A DNA stretch of 64,000 bases from Rhizopus arrhizus (lineage: Eukaryota; Mucoromycota; Mucoromycetes; Mucorales; Rhizopodaceae): contig JAKZZE010000019.1 of the NCBI GenBank assembly GCA_024220505.1, positions 496,001-560,000 of the forward strand, written 5' to 3'. Below, piece by piece: positions 48,468-59,549 of the stretch (the stretch's first letter is position 1; every line of letters begins with the position of its first letter). The notes under the pieces are model-generated. The model was not told the DNA's origin. It saw nothing but the letters and a program-made list of their open reading frames with translations, and did not search any database. A program made the position numbers and the translations under genes.

Positions 48468-49639
48468 TTAGACTGGTGCGCCTTCATAATCAGGAATTTT
48501 TTCTTTAATAAGATTCTCTGTATAGTCCCATAATTCCAATAAGTGCTCATCGGAGGCAGCAATTCCTTTGGGCGTAGAAGGGGCACCAAGAGGCACATAG
48601 TATTGCCCTTTGATGCTTTTTTCCTCGATTTCAGGACTAGTGGCAAGATAAAGCTGAGTAAGAGCACCGTCTTCAGCAGAAATAGAGAAGAAATCCTTTA
48701 TTCTATCCATGATAGACCCAATACTGTATACATGACGAAACAACTGAGTACGGACAACACCTGGATGATTGCAGTTAGCATAAACGTTGGTCACGCCTTT
48801 GCTTTCTAAACGTTTGCTAAGTTCTCTTGTAAACAAGATGTTTGATATCTGTAAATATAAAAAAATGTGTTAGAATAATTAATTATCTTGTATCTATTTA
48901 TCAGGAACCTTTGATATTGCATAAAGAGCAACCTCATTGTACTTATCAGGGTTGTTAATATCTTTGAGATTAAATTCTCTATAAAGCATCCTGTGAGCAA
49001 TAGAACTCACAGTAACAATACGAGATGGAGCTGATTTCTCCAAAAGGGGTAATAAAAGCATAGTTAAATAATGATGCGCAACATGATTTGTAGCAAATTG
49101 AGTCTCAATGCCTATGAAAAACAATTTACAAAGGTAAATGATTCATGTTGTAGATATAACATTAATATACCATCTTTAGAGAGCCCAAAAGGACACATCA
49201 TAATTCCTGCATTATTTATCAAGATATGGAGTTCTTGGTAGCGAGATTTAAACTCTTCAGCAAAAGATTTTACAGAAACAAGTGACATCAAGTCTAGTTT
49301 TATAGACTCGATTTTTTCATTTTTAGTTTCTGCCTTAATTTCTTCAGCAACTACTTTTGCTTTTTTGTCGTCACGACAGGCGAGAATGCTAAAGTGATTT
49401 GCTTTCATTAATAAGGAGGTGTTTTAAGAATAGTAAAACATACACTGTGCATCCCTTTCTTGCCATTTCCAAGGCACACACCTTGCCAATCTTGTGTAGT
49501 AAATGAGTCACATGACAAATAACTAAAAAAATAACAATATACTTACACCAGAGTTACTTCCAGTAATGATGGCAATCTTGCCAGTTAAATCAGGAATACT
49601 TTCAAATGAATAATTTCTCTTTGACCAAAAATCTCTCAT
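48468..49639 (-). CDS. short-chain dehydrogenase/reductase, retinol-dehydrogenase-like
   Basis: At least five exons starting at 49639 (MRDFWSKRNYSFESIPDLTG). The cofactor motif TGSNSGIG is split by an intron after the second Gly. It continues KVCALEMARKGCTVILACRD, then LDLMSLVSVKSF, LHILINNAGIM, IETQFATNHVAHHYLT, IVTVSSIAHR and the catalytic ALYAISKISN (Y-X3-K). NCNHPGVVRTQL follows, and the protein ends near DYEGAPV. The layout is classic SDR (extended RDH11-14/WWOX-like group). It uses NADP(H) or NAD(H) to interconvert a carbonyl and an alcohol; the substrate is unknown. Small introns sit at about 49418-49380, 49500s and 48850-48890. Confidence 0.9.
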
Positions 49640-50006
49640 TTAAGAAGAAAAGAAACCTTATTAGGAGTTTTAATTGAATAATACAAAACACTTTATTCTG
49701 TTGAAACCTTACACGATTATTAAAAACTTAAGAACGTATACATTGTGTTTCCACCATCAATTGGAATTTTTTTTTTTGAGTATGCTGGACGGAATTTAGA
49801 AAAATAAATACATTGGTTACTTTATTGAAGTAAGTTTGGTTAAACAAGATAGATAGTTATATGCATTTTTTGTTTCGATGCTTATAGGAAAAGTATACAG
49901 AGCGCTGAAAGAAATAATGTAGATGTGTTCTACAGAAATAGTTCCAATATCCTCAATAATCCTCGAGCTAAGCGTTTCTACGTTACTAAGCTTACTTTAC
50001 TTGACC
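49640..50006. other. intergenic region upstream of SDR gene
   Basis: No gene seen. It should contain the promoter of the minus-strand dehydrogenase. T9 lies near 49767. Confidence 0.45.
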
Positions 50007-51306
50007 TTACTTTTTTACATTAGGATTGTTTGTCGTTCCTAAATCAATCTCAGTTGGTTCTACTCCGTCTCCTACTGTTTTAAAGTTTTCAGCTTGAGAA
50101 AAAAATCGAATGAGTAATTGCTGTGGTTGAAAAGTCTTGAATTGTTGGTTTGTAATAGAATGCTTCAAATGTATTTGAATTGGGACTCCAAACAGCATGT
50201 TCTTTTACTGATTGAATAGAACATCCTTTTTCTATTATTTTATACCTGAAGCTGATCATATTGAATGCGCTTTATGTATGGTGGTATCTATCCCTGTTTT
50301 TCCATGATAAATTTAACTCAACTTGATATCGCTGAAGGGCGAATAGATGTGACTTGTTCCAGTTTATTGATGTACGTCCCAAGAATAAAGTACGATCAGT
50401 CGGTAGATTGGCTCTCAAATTGTTACTTTTTGAGATAAACAGGTATCAAAAGGATACCGGGCATAAACGAGTATCTTGCAGAAGACCAAGTTTGTAGTCT
50501 TAACTTGAGTTTTTTTTTAGTTCTTTGAAATGTATCTTGACACCTGAGAGTTGAGTTGCTTAGATATTCGAAAGTGAAGATACTGTCCTGAAATTATAAA
50601 CTTCCAACATCTGATCTTGGTCTGGCCATAGTAACTAGACAATAATGTGATTGTCTTCAGCTTCCAATCATACAAATTCAAGCTATTTGAATCTGCCCAA
50701 GTTGATACTAAAAAATATGTTGTCTTGTTATTGTCCCAAGTTTCCCAGTTGTTGAGTTAAAGATAGTCTGACTTCTAATTTACGCTTTGTTGCAAAGGCT
50801 TGAATAACAGGCTGGTTCACTAGAGGGATCTCCTCCGGATAAAGTAACTCGAAAGGCTGATGACATTGATGTTCTTAAAGTATTAAGGTTATTACTGTTA
50901 AGTTTGTTGTTGTCGACCAAGAAATATAAAGCAATTGTGCTGTTGTAGGCTGTTGGATCTATTTGAGAACCTTGTTGAAAATACCCAATTTTGCCAGTGT
51001 TTCCAACCTTGCCGTACGCTTTTTCTATGCTCTTTCTTGTTGACTTTACTATGTACTTAATGCTACCTTCATTAATTAAACCAGACTTGCATCTTTTTTT
51101 CGTTGATAATTTCCAAACGGTTAGAGAAAACATCTTGCTGGTCTCATAAACTTAGCTAAATTCTTAGAGGTTCCAGGCCGATGCGTCAAAACTGCTGGAA
51201 ACTCAGCTTGGAACTCAAAAAATAATTGTTTTAAAGCGTCAGTATCATTACTGTTAGATGAATGGACCTTTGTAGGGCCCTTACATCTATATCTCATAAT
51301 CATCAA
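50007..51306 (-). pseudogene. decayed coding sequence, family unknown
   Basis: Three minus-strand pieces look coding but do not join without breaks. 51306-51121 is 61 codons, starting MMIMRYRCKGPTKVHSSNSN and containing LFFEFQAEFPAVL. 51133-50780 is 117 codons, with KYIVKSTRKSIEKAYGKVG and IALYFLVDNNKLNSNNLN. 50198-50007 is 63 codons and ends TTNNPNVKK. Between them (about 50580-50720) another frame reads YDWKLKTITLLSSYYG. The first two overlap by 13 nt in different frames, as after an indel. No known domain was recognised. It may be a dead orphan gene or a transposon part. Confidence 0.4.
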
Positions 51307-51588
51307 ATAAAAAAAAAGAAAAAACTAAAATACTGGCGTTAATATGTATAACAAAAAATTCATTTTCCTGAGAATCTGTACTAATCCATATTAATGGTTT
51401 GTCTAGACCGTAGTTTCGTATTGAAGCTTCTTATCCCAATTTTTGGGTTGTATTGAATGAATTCAATAGTATGAAAATGATTAGGGAACAACAGAAACAC
51501 ACGAGGAGTGTAAAGTGAAAGCATATTTCTAGCATTTTGTTTTAAGAGAAATACAGGGCTTTTCGCAGAAACCCAAAATTAATCATTC

Positions 51589-51843
51589 TTATACTTCTTC
51601 AGATTTAGCTCCTCCACGAAGTTGGATTTGAATACTAGCCAAATATGTGTTGGTATAATTATCCTCAGGCTGGTTTTCGTCTAATTCATCAGCATCTGCA
51701 TCAGCATTCTCTTCATTAGTTTGGACATAGTTGACAAAACAGCCTCGTCCTACATCCTTCTCATCGTCGGTTTCCTTATTCTCTCCATTGTTAAGGATAA
51801 ACTTACCAACAGCATCATAATCACCTTTTTCCCATCTATATCA
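51589..51843 (-). pseudogene. acidic coding fragment next to dead transposase
   Basis: About 84 codons open on the minus strand behind an acceptor-like GATATAG near 51843. It runs KGDYDAVGKFILNNGENKET, then an Asp/Glu-rich section (ENADADADELDENQ), and ends RGGAKSEEV before TAA 51589-51591. Upstream in another frame (about 51960-52030) is a basic AT-hook-like run (RKRGHPRGGLKKSD). Together these may be exons of one gene, or debris. No start codon could be assigned. Family not recognised. Confidence 0.35.
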
Positions 51844-52140
51844 GCTTCTTATGTGCTGTTTGGCATCTCTAAAGCTTGAATGATCGGAAAACATCAACAT
51901 ACTGTTGAGACACTCGAAAAAACTAAAGCTATCTAGTTAATGGGCTATATGTTTGTTTTTTCTTTCTGCCAGAATTATGGTCAGATTTCTTAAGACCGCC
52001 ACGCGGATGTCCTCGCTTTCTCCTGGAAGAGTTGTGTTCTGGGTTTTTGGCTGAGCCGAGATTGCTTGAATATACTGCTCATTATCTATAAAGCCATTTC
52101 TGTCGAATTTTTCATTAAGTGATTATTAGAAAGCGTTCTT

Positions 52141-53009
52141 AGAGCCCAAAAGCCCTCTCTCTCACACATCTGTATTTAATATTGATCGACAACGCAAACT
52201 TGCCTACGTTCGATGAGCTATTAAATTGGAGCATTATTCATGATAAGGTGATATCCTTTGAATTGCTCATGACGATTCAACACATCTAAGGTAGCAGCAA
52301 TGAAACTAAAGTAATGACCAAGAACAGTCTATACTGTCTTCTTTACTTTTGGCCCTCCTGTAGCTTCTTTTCTTGGGATTCTCTTCGTAGGGCACTCTGA
52401 TCTTAATGTTGACGATGTTTTGTGAAGAGATTGTTCCCATGATAGTTGCAGTTTTAGCTCTTGTTTTAGGATTAAATCACAACAAATCTAGTCCCTCTTA
52501 TAGACTGAACTATGGTGCGACTTAAATTGGTATGAAAAGCAGACTCATCGATGAAAATACAATTACTTTTTTATGAGGAACTCTTTGTGTTCTTCGCCTA
52601 AAGCCTCAGAACGACCAATCTTGTTTTTCTCTTCTTGCTGAACAGGATCCCTACTAGTTTTGTTTTTTATGATCGCTTCTTGATCCTTCTTAAACCAATC
52701 GTAGGTAGTACGTTTTAGAATGTCCAGCCCTTTTATTGCCTGAAGAATTTTATATTGCTTCTGGTAAACTAGTTGAAAGGGGCTGCAGCCACTTTTCATT
52801 TCTGTGTCTGCTATATTCCGTTTGTCGAGAATTCTGTCTACAAAAGCCTTGACTTTGATCTCTGCCACCTTTTGTCCTCTTTCAGGAGGTTTCAATTCCA
52901 GGTACATTTCAAAGTCAATGATGTCACTAAGAGGGGGTTGCTCACTGAGGACATCCATTTCAACTGGTTCACTGCCATGTCCTTCTTTTTGAATAAACAT
53001 AAAGCTCAT
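52141..53009 (-). pseudogene. dead Tc1/mariner-like transposase
   Basis: It begins with a 148-codon open frame at 53009 (helix-turn-helix-like ILKRTTYDWFKKDQEAI, then GEEHKEFLIKK). After a break it continues in other frames with the DDE core: CIFIDESAFHTNLSRTI, NPKTRAKTATIMGTIS, GYHLIMNNAPI (where an active enzyme has D-N-A-P-I) and an (E)-FWAL-like piece near 52150. Several stop codons interrupt the chain, and the second catalytic Asp reads Asn. This is the arrangement of Tc1-family DDE transposases common in Mucorales genomes. Clear terminal inverted repeats were not found. The copy is inactive. Confidence 0.8.
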
Positions 53010-53542
53010 TTTTTATTGTGAAAATAATAATAAGAAAAAGAAGCTCTGTATTTGTACAATAAAAATTTCAGAGACTATTCAACCTTTATTTTTATGTGTG
53101 CAAAGCGAATTTAGTTAGTGTGCAATCTATTTCCGGAAATTATTTTATTCCCAATAAGGTTACTACGAACAACAAAATTGCATAGGGATTTGTGGTCCAA
53201 ACAAAAAAGAAAATGACGGCATGTTCTCTCCTTAAGTTTTTTATGCTCTAAGCCTAAAAATGAAACTTTTTAATTTGTTTTGTCTCGTTTTTTCTATTTT
53301 TGTCAGTATTTCACACTCCTTTTGATTATGATCCATTTGGATCACTTGAGGTAAACACGTTTTATTAGAACGCATAGTAAAACTATTAATTTGTTACACG
53401 ATAATTAAAAAAGAGAGTAAGAAATAAAATAAAATTTGTTCCATTTAAGGCAAGCATAATTTACATGAATATGTTTATTCAATGAGTTGATAAATTTCAA
53501 ACAAATGCATAAAATAAGGAGAGAGGGTATCAAACAAGGAGT
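53010..53542. other. flank of dead transposase
   Basis: No gene seen. It contains a palindromic ATTTCCGGAAAT at about 53131-53142 upstream of the transposase start, which could be part of an eroded transposon end. Confidence 0.4.
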
Positions 53543-53770
53543 TTATAAATGAAATGAGACGAGTCGATTCATTGACTCTGTTGTTATTTGCGATTTACTG
53601 CTATCGTTATTTTTTGTTATGCCAAAAAAGCTCTCAAAAGACCATTTATAAGTATTTTCATGAGTAGGTTGTGTTGATGATGTTTGCTTGCTGTTTTTCA
53701 CTAATAACTTTTGTCTGTTGTGATTTTCTCGAAGATAGATTGGTTCCAAGTCTGTTTGAAAAAATGCCAT
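53543..53770 (-). CDS. small hypothetical protein (75 aa)
   Basis: Single-exon ORF starting MAFFQTDLEPIYLRENHNRQ, with a C-terminal half KWSFESFFGITKNNDSSKSQ. Composition is protein-like, with no homopolymer bias. It has a convincing promoter: a TATA-like CTATAAAAATAG at 53838-53827 on its strand, and a composite TGACTCACGTGAC (AP-1/Gcn4-type site overlapping a CACGTG E-box) at 53850-53862. It lies alone between transposon relics. No family recognised; I infer a real, possibly stress- or nutrient-responsive gene from the promoter only. Confidence 0.55.
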   Translation of the reverse strand: MAFFQTDLEPIYLRENHNRQKLLVKNSKQTSSTQPTHENTYKWSFESFFGITKNNDSSKSQITTESMNRLVSFHL

Positions 53771-53826
53771 TTTAAAGATATGATAAAGATATAAAGTAGA
53801 ATAAAGTGAGTTGTTTTGATACTTTG

Positions 53827-53862
53827 CTATTTTTATAGTTTAATTTAAATGACTCACGTGAC
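53827..53862 (-). promoter_or_regulatory. TATA-like box plus AP-1/E-box composite site
   Basis: CTATAAAAATAG is at 53838-53827 (minus), about 57 bp upstream of the ATG at 53770. TGACTCA (53850-53856) overlaps the palindrome TCACGTGA (53854-53861). Binding by bZIP or bHLH factors is inferred from motif identity. Confidence 0.5.
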
Positions 53863-54599
53863 TGTTCGTGGCTTATGAAAAATGGTTGGTGAGTAATGCA
53901 TCATGTCTCCGTTACGCGCCATGAAACGGAATGCGGGGAATAATAAAAATTGGATGTTGTTGTTAATGTTATGTGAATTTAACATTTGATTTTAATGACA
54001 TCATTCGCCAGTGTATTCTTTAAGACTTTAGTAAAATAAAAATGATGCTTTATTTTTTTGTTTTTTATTATTTCGTTAAAATAATCCCAAAACTTAAAAG
54101 CTTCTTTGATCATCGGAACACTTTCTTTTTTTTTTTTTTACTTGTTATGGACTCCAGGAACAGTATTATTGGTCTTCAAAACCAATAGTTTAATGTCCGC
54201 TTTTATTTCAGACCAAATTGATCGCATGAAGTAAACTCTGTAAATTTAGTGGGGAAGATAGAATACTGTTTTTTGAAAGCTTCTTATCAGCATCGGGAAT
54301 ATAAGTGGATATACGGTCCCATATTTAGATATTGTTATTTTTTTGTTATCATTTGCTCAAATAACTCAGATAATCGTATAATATCCATACTTGTTTTACT
54401 TTATGTCTTTCAACATTTTACATATTAAAAGTAAGCCCTCTACAAGTTGGCAGTTTGTAATGTATCTTGCTAATAAAACTAAGGTCATATTCTACTTTTA
54501 ACAAAATGTGTTTTCATTTTAATTTTGCACATTTGAAAAAAAAAAAGCTTGCGTTTCGACTGTTTTTATTTTGCAGAAGAAAGGCACTTTAACACATTC
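53863..54599. other. intergenic region, no gene seen
   Basis: AT-rich with runs of T near 54050 and 54130. No coding or repeat structure was recognised. Confidence 0.45.
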
Positions 54600-55980
54600 T
54601 GTCAGTTTTTGATCGATTAACCTGATCTCGATTTCGCAAAGCCTAAAACGCTGTCTACAAAATGACATCAGGCTTCACAGCCGTTCTCTAGGCATAACAC
54701 AAGACGGTTTTAGAAAATGTCGTGAATCACTAGATCAAGCTCTCTGCCTGGCTAAAATGTGTCAAATATTACGCAACTCACTACAAATTCAAACCTGCTT
54801 TTTCTTTTATAGACGTAAACTCTACCTAAGATACTGCCTATCGTGGTTTTGTCTGGCAGTCTCTTCAGCCATCTATTCCATCTTCACTATTAGCTCTTCT
54901 TTAGTACCTTTTTGACCAAATTTACATTGAGATTCTTCTTAATAATCAATATTCCTAACGTTTCTCTTCACATACTAGTGTCCTACAAGGATCTGCATTT
55001 TCTCCACTGCTTTACTCAATCTAATAAATTGATTTGTCGAAAAGACCATGATCTAAACAACCACCCGAAGACGTTTCTTCAATAGAGTTGGTTCCTCTTA
55101 AGGATTGCTTGCTATATACCAGTGATGTGGTGCTTATATCTGAAAAAACAAAGATCTCAGAACTACTAAAATTTGGAGAGATCGTAACTATTCGCTCAGT
55201 TAGAGTTGGAATCCGTCCAAATGTGTAGTGCAAAGTGATGGAAACAGCTTTGCTCGATTAGAGTGTAGATTAGTGATCAATTGGTTCACTGCTTCCCAAA
55301 TCAAAGCACTAGAATATTTCCAGGACGAATGTTTACAACGAATATGTGGTTCATCTAAAAGAGTCTTAAGCGAACACATATATCGCCTGTCACATTTGCC
55401 AACAATGAAGGAGCGAATAAATATACGCCAAGCTAAACTTTCCTTTCGATTTTTCATGCTACTTACAAATGCTCTCCTGATAAAACTCACGCCACACATA
55501 TAACATGATAAACACCAATTATGGCGTAAACTATACAAACCCTCACTTTAAAAAAAAATACCACCTTCAGTCAAAAAGCTCAGTCTCAAGAGTTTAAAAT
55601 ACACCAGGAAGCAATTCCTGCAGTAGGATCTAGATTCTAAAAACAGAATAAAAATTCAAACTTGTTTTCTTGCTGTCAACCAATGGCCACACTTAAACCA
55701 ATGCTCTGGTTGCCAATTGCAGGAACAGAGCATAACTGATACATAAGATATCGCCTGTAATGACTTTCTAGTGGGAAACCTAAGTCTTGACTCCTCCATC
55801 TGATCCAAGTGTTCATAAAAAAGCATGCGATCCACTTTCTCAGTATGCACAACCGACCACATATGCCTAGCACTATTAAAGCTCCTTTATCATCTCTTTA
55901 AATCTTTTACCAACCAAGACTCTTTATTCAAATCGTTCAATTATTCCGTAAATTCTTCTCTAGCCAACCATATGTTCCAT
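54600..55980 (+). mobile_element. decayed LINE reverse-transcriptase relic
   Basis: Successive plus-strand fragments follow LINE ORF2 order. GITQDGFRKCRESLDQALCL is at about 54694-54755, and SVLQGSAFSPLLYSI (RT palm motif) at about 54976-55020. LLYTSDVVLISEK is at about 55119, where the catalytic Y-(A/V)-D-D box reads Y-T-S-D. An open piece at 55228-55503 contains KALEYFQDECLQRICGSSKR and LSHLPTMKERINIRQAKLSF. A final Cys/His-like block (WPHLNQCSGC) lies near 55681. Stop codons and frameshifts break every segment. No 5' endonuclease region is seen, so it is a normal 5'-truncated dead copy. Confidence 0.75.
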
Positions 55981-57025
55981 CTTGTTTAAACTGGACTGCC
56001 TTCAATATCATGTAAATACTTGTATCAGACCTCCACATATTCAGCTTCTTGTTAATCAGCTCTTAGAGCATTAGGTATACCATCATCTTTCACGTATTAT
56101 TCGATTGTCATTTTTATCATTGATCCCAAAGAGGGGCTTTTTTTATTTCCTGTTGCATTTCATTATAATTAATCTGGTCCGGATGAACAGATGTAACAAG
56201 TATCTTGCGCTCAAAAGGATTCAATAAAAAAAAGGACTAATGTTCATTTTTTCTTTTTTTTTTCATTATTTTTGTTATTTGTTCAACAGCAGTTCTAACA
56301 GTAGAATGGGCTATTGAATTTTTTTTTTCTGGACAATAGTAAGTCGTATGATTTAGTGATACAAAACACTTGTTCCTATATGATCGGCAAAAGTTATACA
56401 TCTAACTGACATTCTAATAAAGCATTGTGTGTACTTCAGCATAAAGGAAAGATGTATTTTAAAGAAGAATCAAATGAATAAACTGATTTTACTAAGCGCA
56501 TATTATCTCTCATTTTCATTTTAAAAGTACATTTTGCTCATAAATGGTTAGGGTTACAAGAAGCAGTATTCGTTAATTAACACATTTAGTTTAATTCGAA
56601 TGATCAGCATGATTATATGAGTAACTTCTGCTCAAATTTATCATTAACATCTCTTAAAAGAAATTTATTAATCCCTATCCTTCTTAATGTTTCAAGCTAT
56701 GCTTTCATTTGTAGTAACTATAGCAAAGTACGTGTTGTACTTGCGGAGATAATGAATAAATTGTTAAAAAGAGTCTTTATACTCCAAAAATCAAATCATA
56801 GCTTTCTTTTAAACCATCCTAGTATCAAAAGCATTGTTATTTGGACGCAAATAAGCTGTAAAAATGATGTTTGTAATTAAATTTCCTTTTCTGACAAAAA
56901 CGCGCGTAATCTACGTCATCTCCACTATTAGATAATTAATCACAGCCTATTATTTATTTATTTTTTACCTTGTCGCATAAACGTACTGTTAACGCTTTTT
57001 TTCTAAAGAATAAAAATAAAATAAA
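55981..57025. other. intergenic region upstream of NPL4
   Basis: No convincing gene; an 87-codon ORF at 56617-56880 has no supporting signal. The last part contains the NPL4 promoter. Confidence 0.5.
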
Positions 57026-59197
57026 ATGGTAAAAAAAACAAGAAGCAAGTAAAGGAGTGATTAAAGCAGAATTCTGAATTAATTCGTTCCTAAAAGCTAC
57101 TTCGTATTCGTTCCAAAGAAGGCATGCACAGAGTCCAAGTGGATAATGGCGAAACATTTTGGACGCTTGCTCAAAAAATATCAGAGTTATTAAAGATTGA
57201 AGATCCTTCAACTATTGCAATGGGAAGAGATCCTAATCCTGCTACTGCTGCCTCGCTTTCTCAGTTAGCTGACAAAACAATAGAATCTGCTAATCTCAAG
57301 TAAACACACAAACAAACAAACAAACTTATTATTAACATACTAACCTAGACATGGTGATATTGTTTACGTTTCTTATATCGAAAATAATAAATCAACTGAA
57401 GAGCTCAATAATAATGATTCAACGATGGTTGTTCCTCGGGACACTATTAAACAAGACGCAGTCGATGATTTTTTGGAAAAACAGAGAGGTCTTATTGACC
57501 GTAAAAAGGATCCAAAATTGTAATAACCATCTCTTTCATAATGCAAAACTGATTAATCTTTTTGGTTATAGTTGTCGACATGGAGATAACGCCATGTGTG
57601 ATTACTGTATGCCCTTAGAGGTAATGTGTAATGTAATTAAAACATTTATGATTATTAACATACTACATTAATAGCCATTCGACCCCCGTTATCTCGAAGA
57701 AAATAAGATTAAGCACATGTCGTTTCACGCTTATTTACGTCAACTGAACGCATCACAACAAACAAAGAATATACCTGTATTAGAAGAACCAGATTATAAG
57801 GTAAAAGTACCCTGTTCAGGCGGACATGCACCATGGCCAGAAGGAATTTGCACAAAATGTCAACCAAGTGCAATTACTTTACAACAACAGGTGGGTTGAG
57901 CGAGTGAATTCTCTATAAAAATATTCATTGAGATTATGTAGGCCTATCGTATGGTAGATCATGTTGAGTTCTCTTCAGCTTCCATTATTGATTCATTCTT
58001 AAATTATTGGCGTGCATCTGGGTCTCAACGCTTTGGATATTTATATGGTCGATATGAACCTTATCTTGAGGTTCCTTTAGGTGTGAAAGCAGTTGTAGAA
58101 GCAATTTATGAACCTCCACAACAAGATCATTCAGATGGTATACAGCTCACTTTACCTTGGGAGGAAGAGAATAGGGTGAACGAGGTAGCAGAGGCATGTG
58201 GATTAGTCAGAGTGGGCATGATTTACTCGGATTTGCTGGATGATGGATCAGGCAGCGGCAAAGTGATCGCCAAGCGTCACGTCAATTCATACTTTTTGTC
58301 ATCGGTTGAATGCGCTTTTGCTGCCGAAATGCAGAGACGACACCCTAATGCATCTAAACAATCCATTTCTGGCAAATTCAGTTCTAAGTTTGTAACGTGT
58401 GTCATTTCTGGTGATACAGAGGGAAACATTGATGTCAATGCCTATCAAGTGTCCGATACCTTAGTAGCACTTCAAGAAGCAAACTTTACTGAGCCAAGCA
58501 GAAATCCTTCTGTGATGCGAGTCAAGGATAGCATTCCACATGAACGCTATGTGCCCGAAGTATTTTACAAGTTTAAGAATGAATACAATGTGGTTGTTAA
58601 ACAATCAGCGAAACCAACCTTTCCAGTCGAATATCTTTTGATTAATGTAAAATATGATTCATTGTTTACGAAGCATTTGATGGCTAATATCTCAATAGGT
58701 TACACATGGTTTCCCTCATAACCCATCACCTTTATTTAATTCAACATCCAGTTTTCCAGTGGAAAATAGAGAAGGATTAAGTCATCAAAGTATGAGTGAA
58801 TTAGCAAAGGTGATAAACTCTGCAGATAATGAAGAGGCATTGAAGAATGCCTTGGCAGATTTTCACTTATTATGCTTTATTCAATCTACCGATATAATGA
58901 GCCCTGAAGAATTCAGAGAATTATGTCAAATAGTTACTCAAACCAATAGCGATATAAAGAGATTGAATGAATTAAATGGCTGGAAGACACTTGAATTGCT
59001 ATTGAAAGAGACAGGTGAACTCATAGACAAAGAAAACGTGTATGATTCACTAAACTTTATTTTTTTTATTAGGTACCAAGTCCGCATCCGGAACTAAGAA
59101 TAATTTACCTGCAGAAGTTTCTTGTAGACATTGTACTTTTATGAACCTATCAAGCAATGAAAGCTGTGAAATGTGTGGATTGCCTTTGTCAGGATAA
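57026..59197 (+). CDS. NPL4: NPL4, ubiquitin-binding cofactor of Cdc48/p97
   Basis: The start codon stands alone as the first coding exon (57026-57028). The 68-nt intron that follows joins to 57097 and gives MLLRIRSKEGMHRVQVDNGE, the ubiquitin-like N-terminal domain. Further exons begin at 57349 and later. Zinc-binding CRHGDNAMCDYCMPLE and the SGGHAPWPEGICTKC loop follow, then an MPN-like core (VEFSSASIIDSFLNYWRASG, RFGYLYGRYEPYLEVPLGVK). The C-terminal domain ends with an NZF zinc finger (CRHCTFMNLSSNESCEMCG). This is a full NPL4. With Ufd1 it feeds ubiquitinated substrates to Cdc48 in ERAD. The NZF is present as in animal NPL4. Confidence 0.94.
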
Positions 59198-59549
59198 TAA
59201 AATGGGAGCAAACGATTTCCAAATAAAGCATTTTCCTATTTTGTTTTGTTGTTGCACAAGATCGATTATGTTTTATTATTATTTCGTTAAAGGGAGAACT
59301 AGTAAAACGTATTAAAAAAAAAAGAGGAGAAAAGAGCGACAATGAAAGTAGATACATGCAATTATTTAATAATGAAAACCTGAAAGAAAAGTGAAGGAAA
59401 GAAATGTGCTTTAGAATAATACACCCAAAATAAACCTCAGACCATTTTGTATTACTTTATTTTTTCCTTTTTATATAAACCTGCCCTCTCATGTTCCCTA
59501 TTTCTTTCTTTTCTTTCTTTCTTTTTTTTTTTTTTTTTTTCTATTTGTA
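59198..59549. other. intergenic region NPL4 to Sec7-PH gene
   Basis: 352 bp with no ORF. It ends with a long pyrimidine tract (CTTTCTTTCTTTTC, then T20 at about 59521-59540) immediately before the next start codon, probably its 5' UTR. Confidence 0.5.

Noticed and set aside
53117..53145. Terminal inverted repeat of the dead Tc1 element matching the 47.5-kb foldback
   Set aside because: The shared core (TTTCCRGAAAT) is nearly palindromic, and the flanks do not align in a consistent orientation, so the relation is not supported.
56617..56880. 87-codon ORF upstream of NPL4
   Set aside because: No conserved motif, no splice partner, and AT-biased composition.
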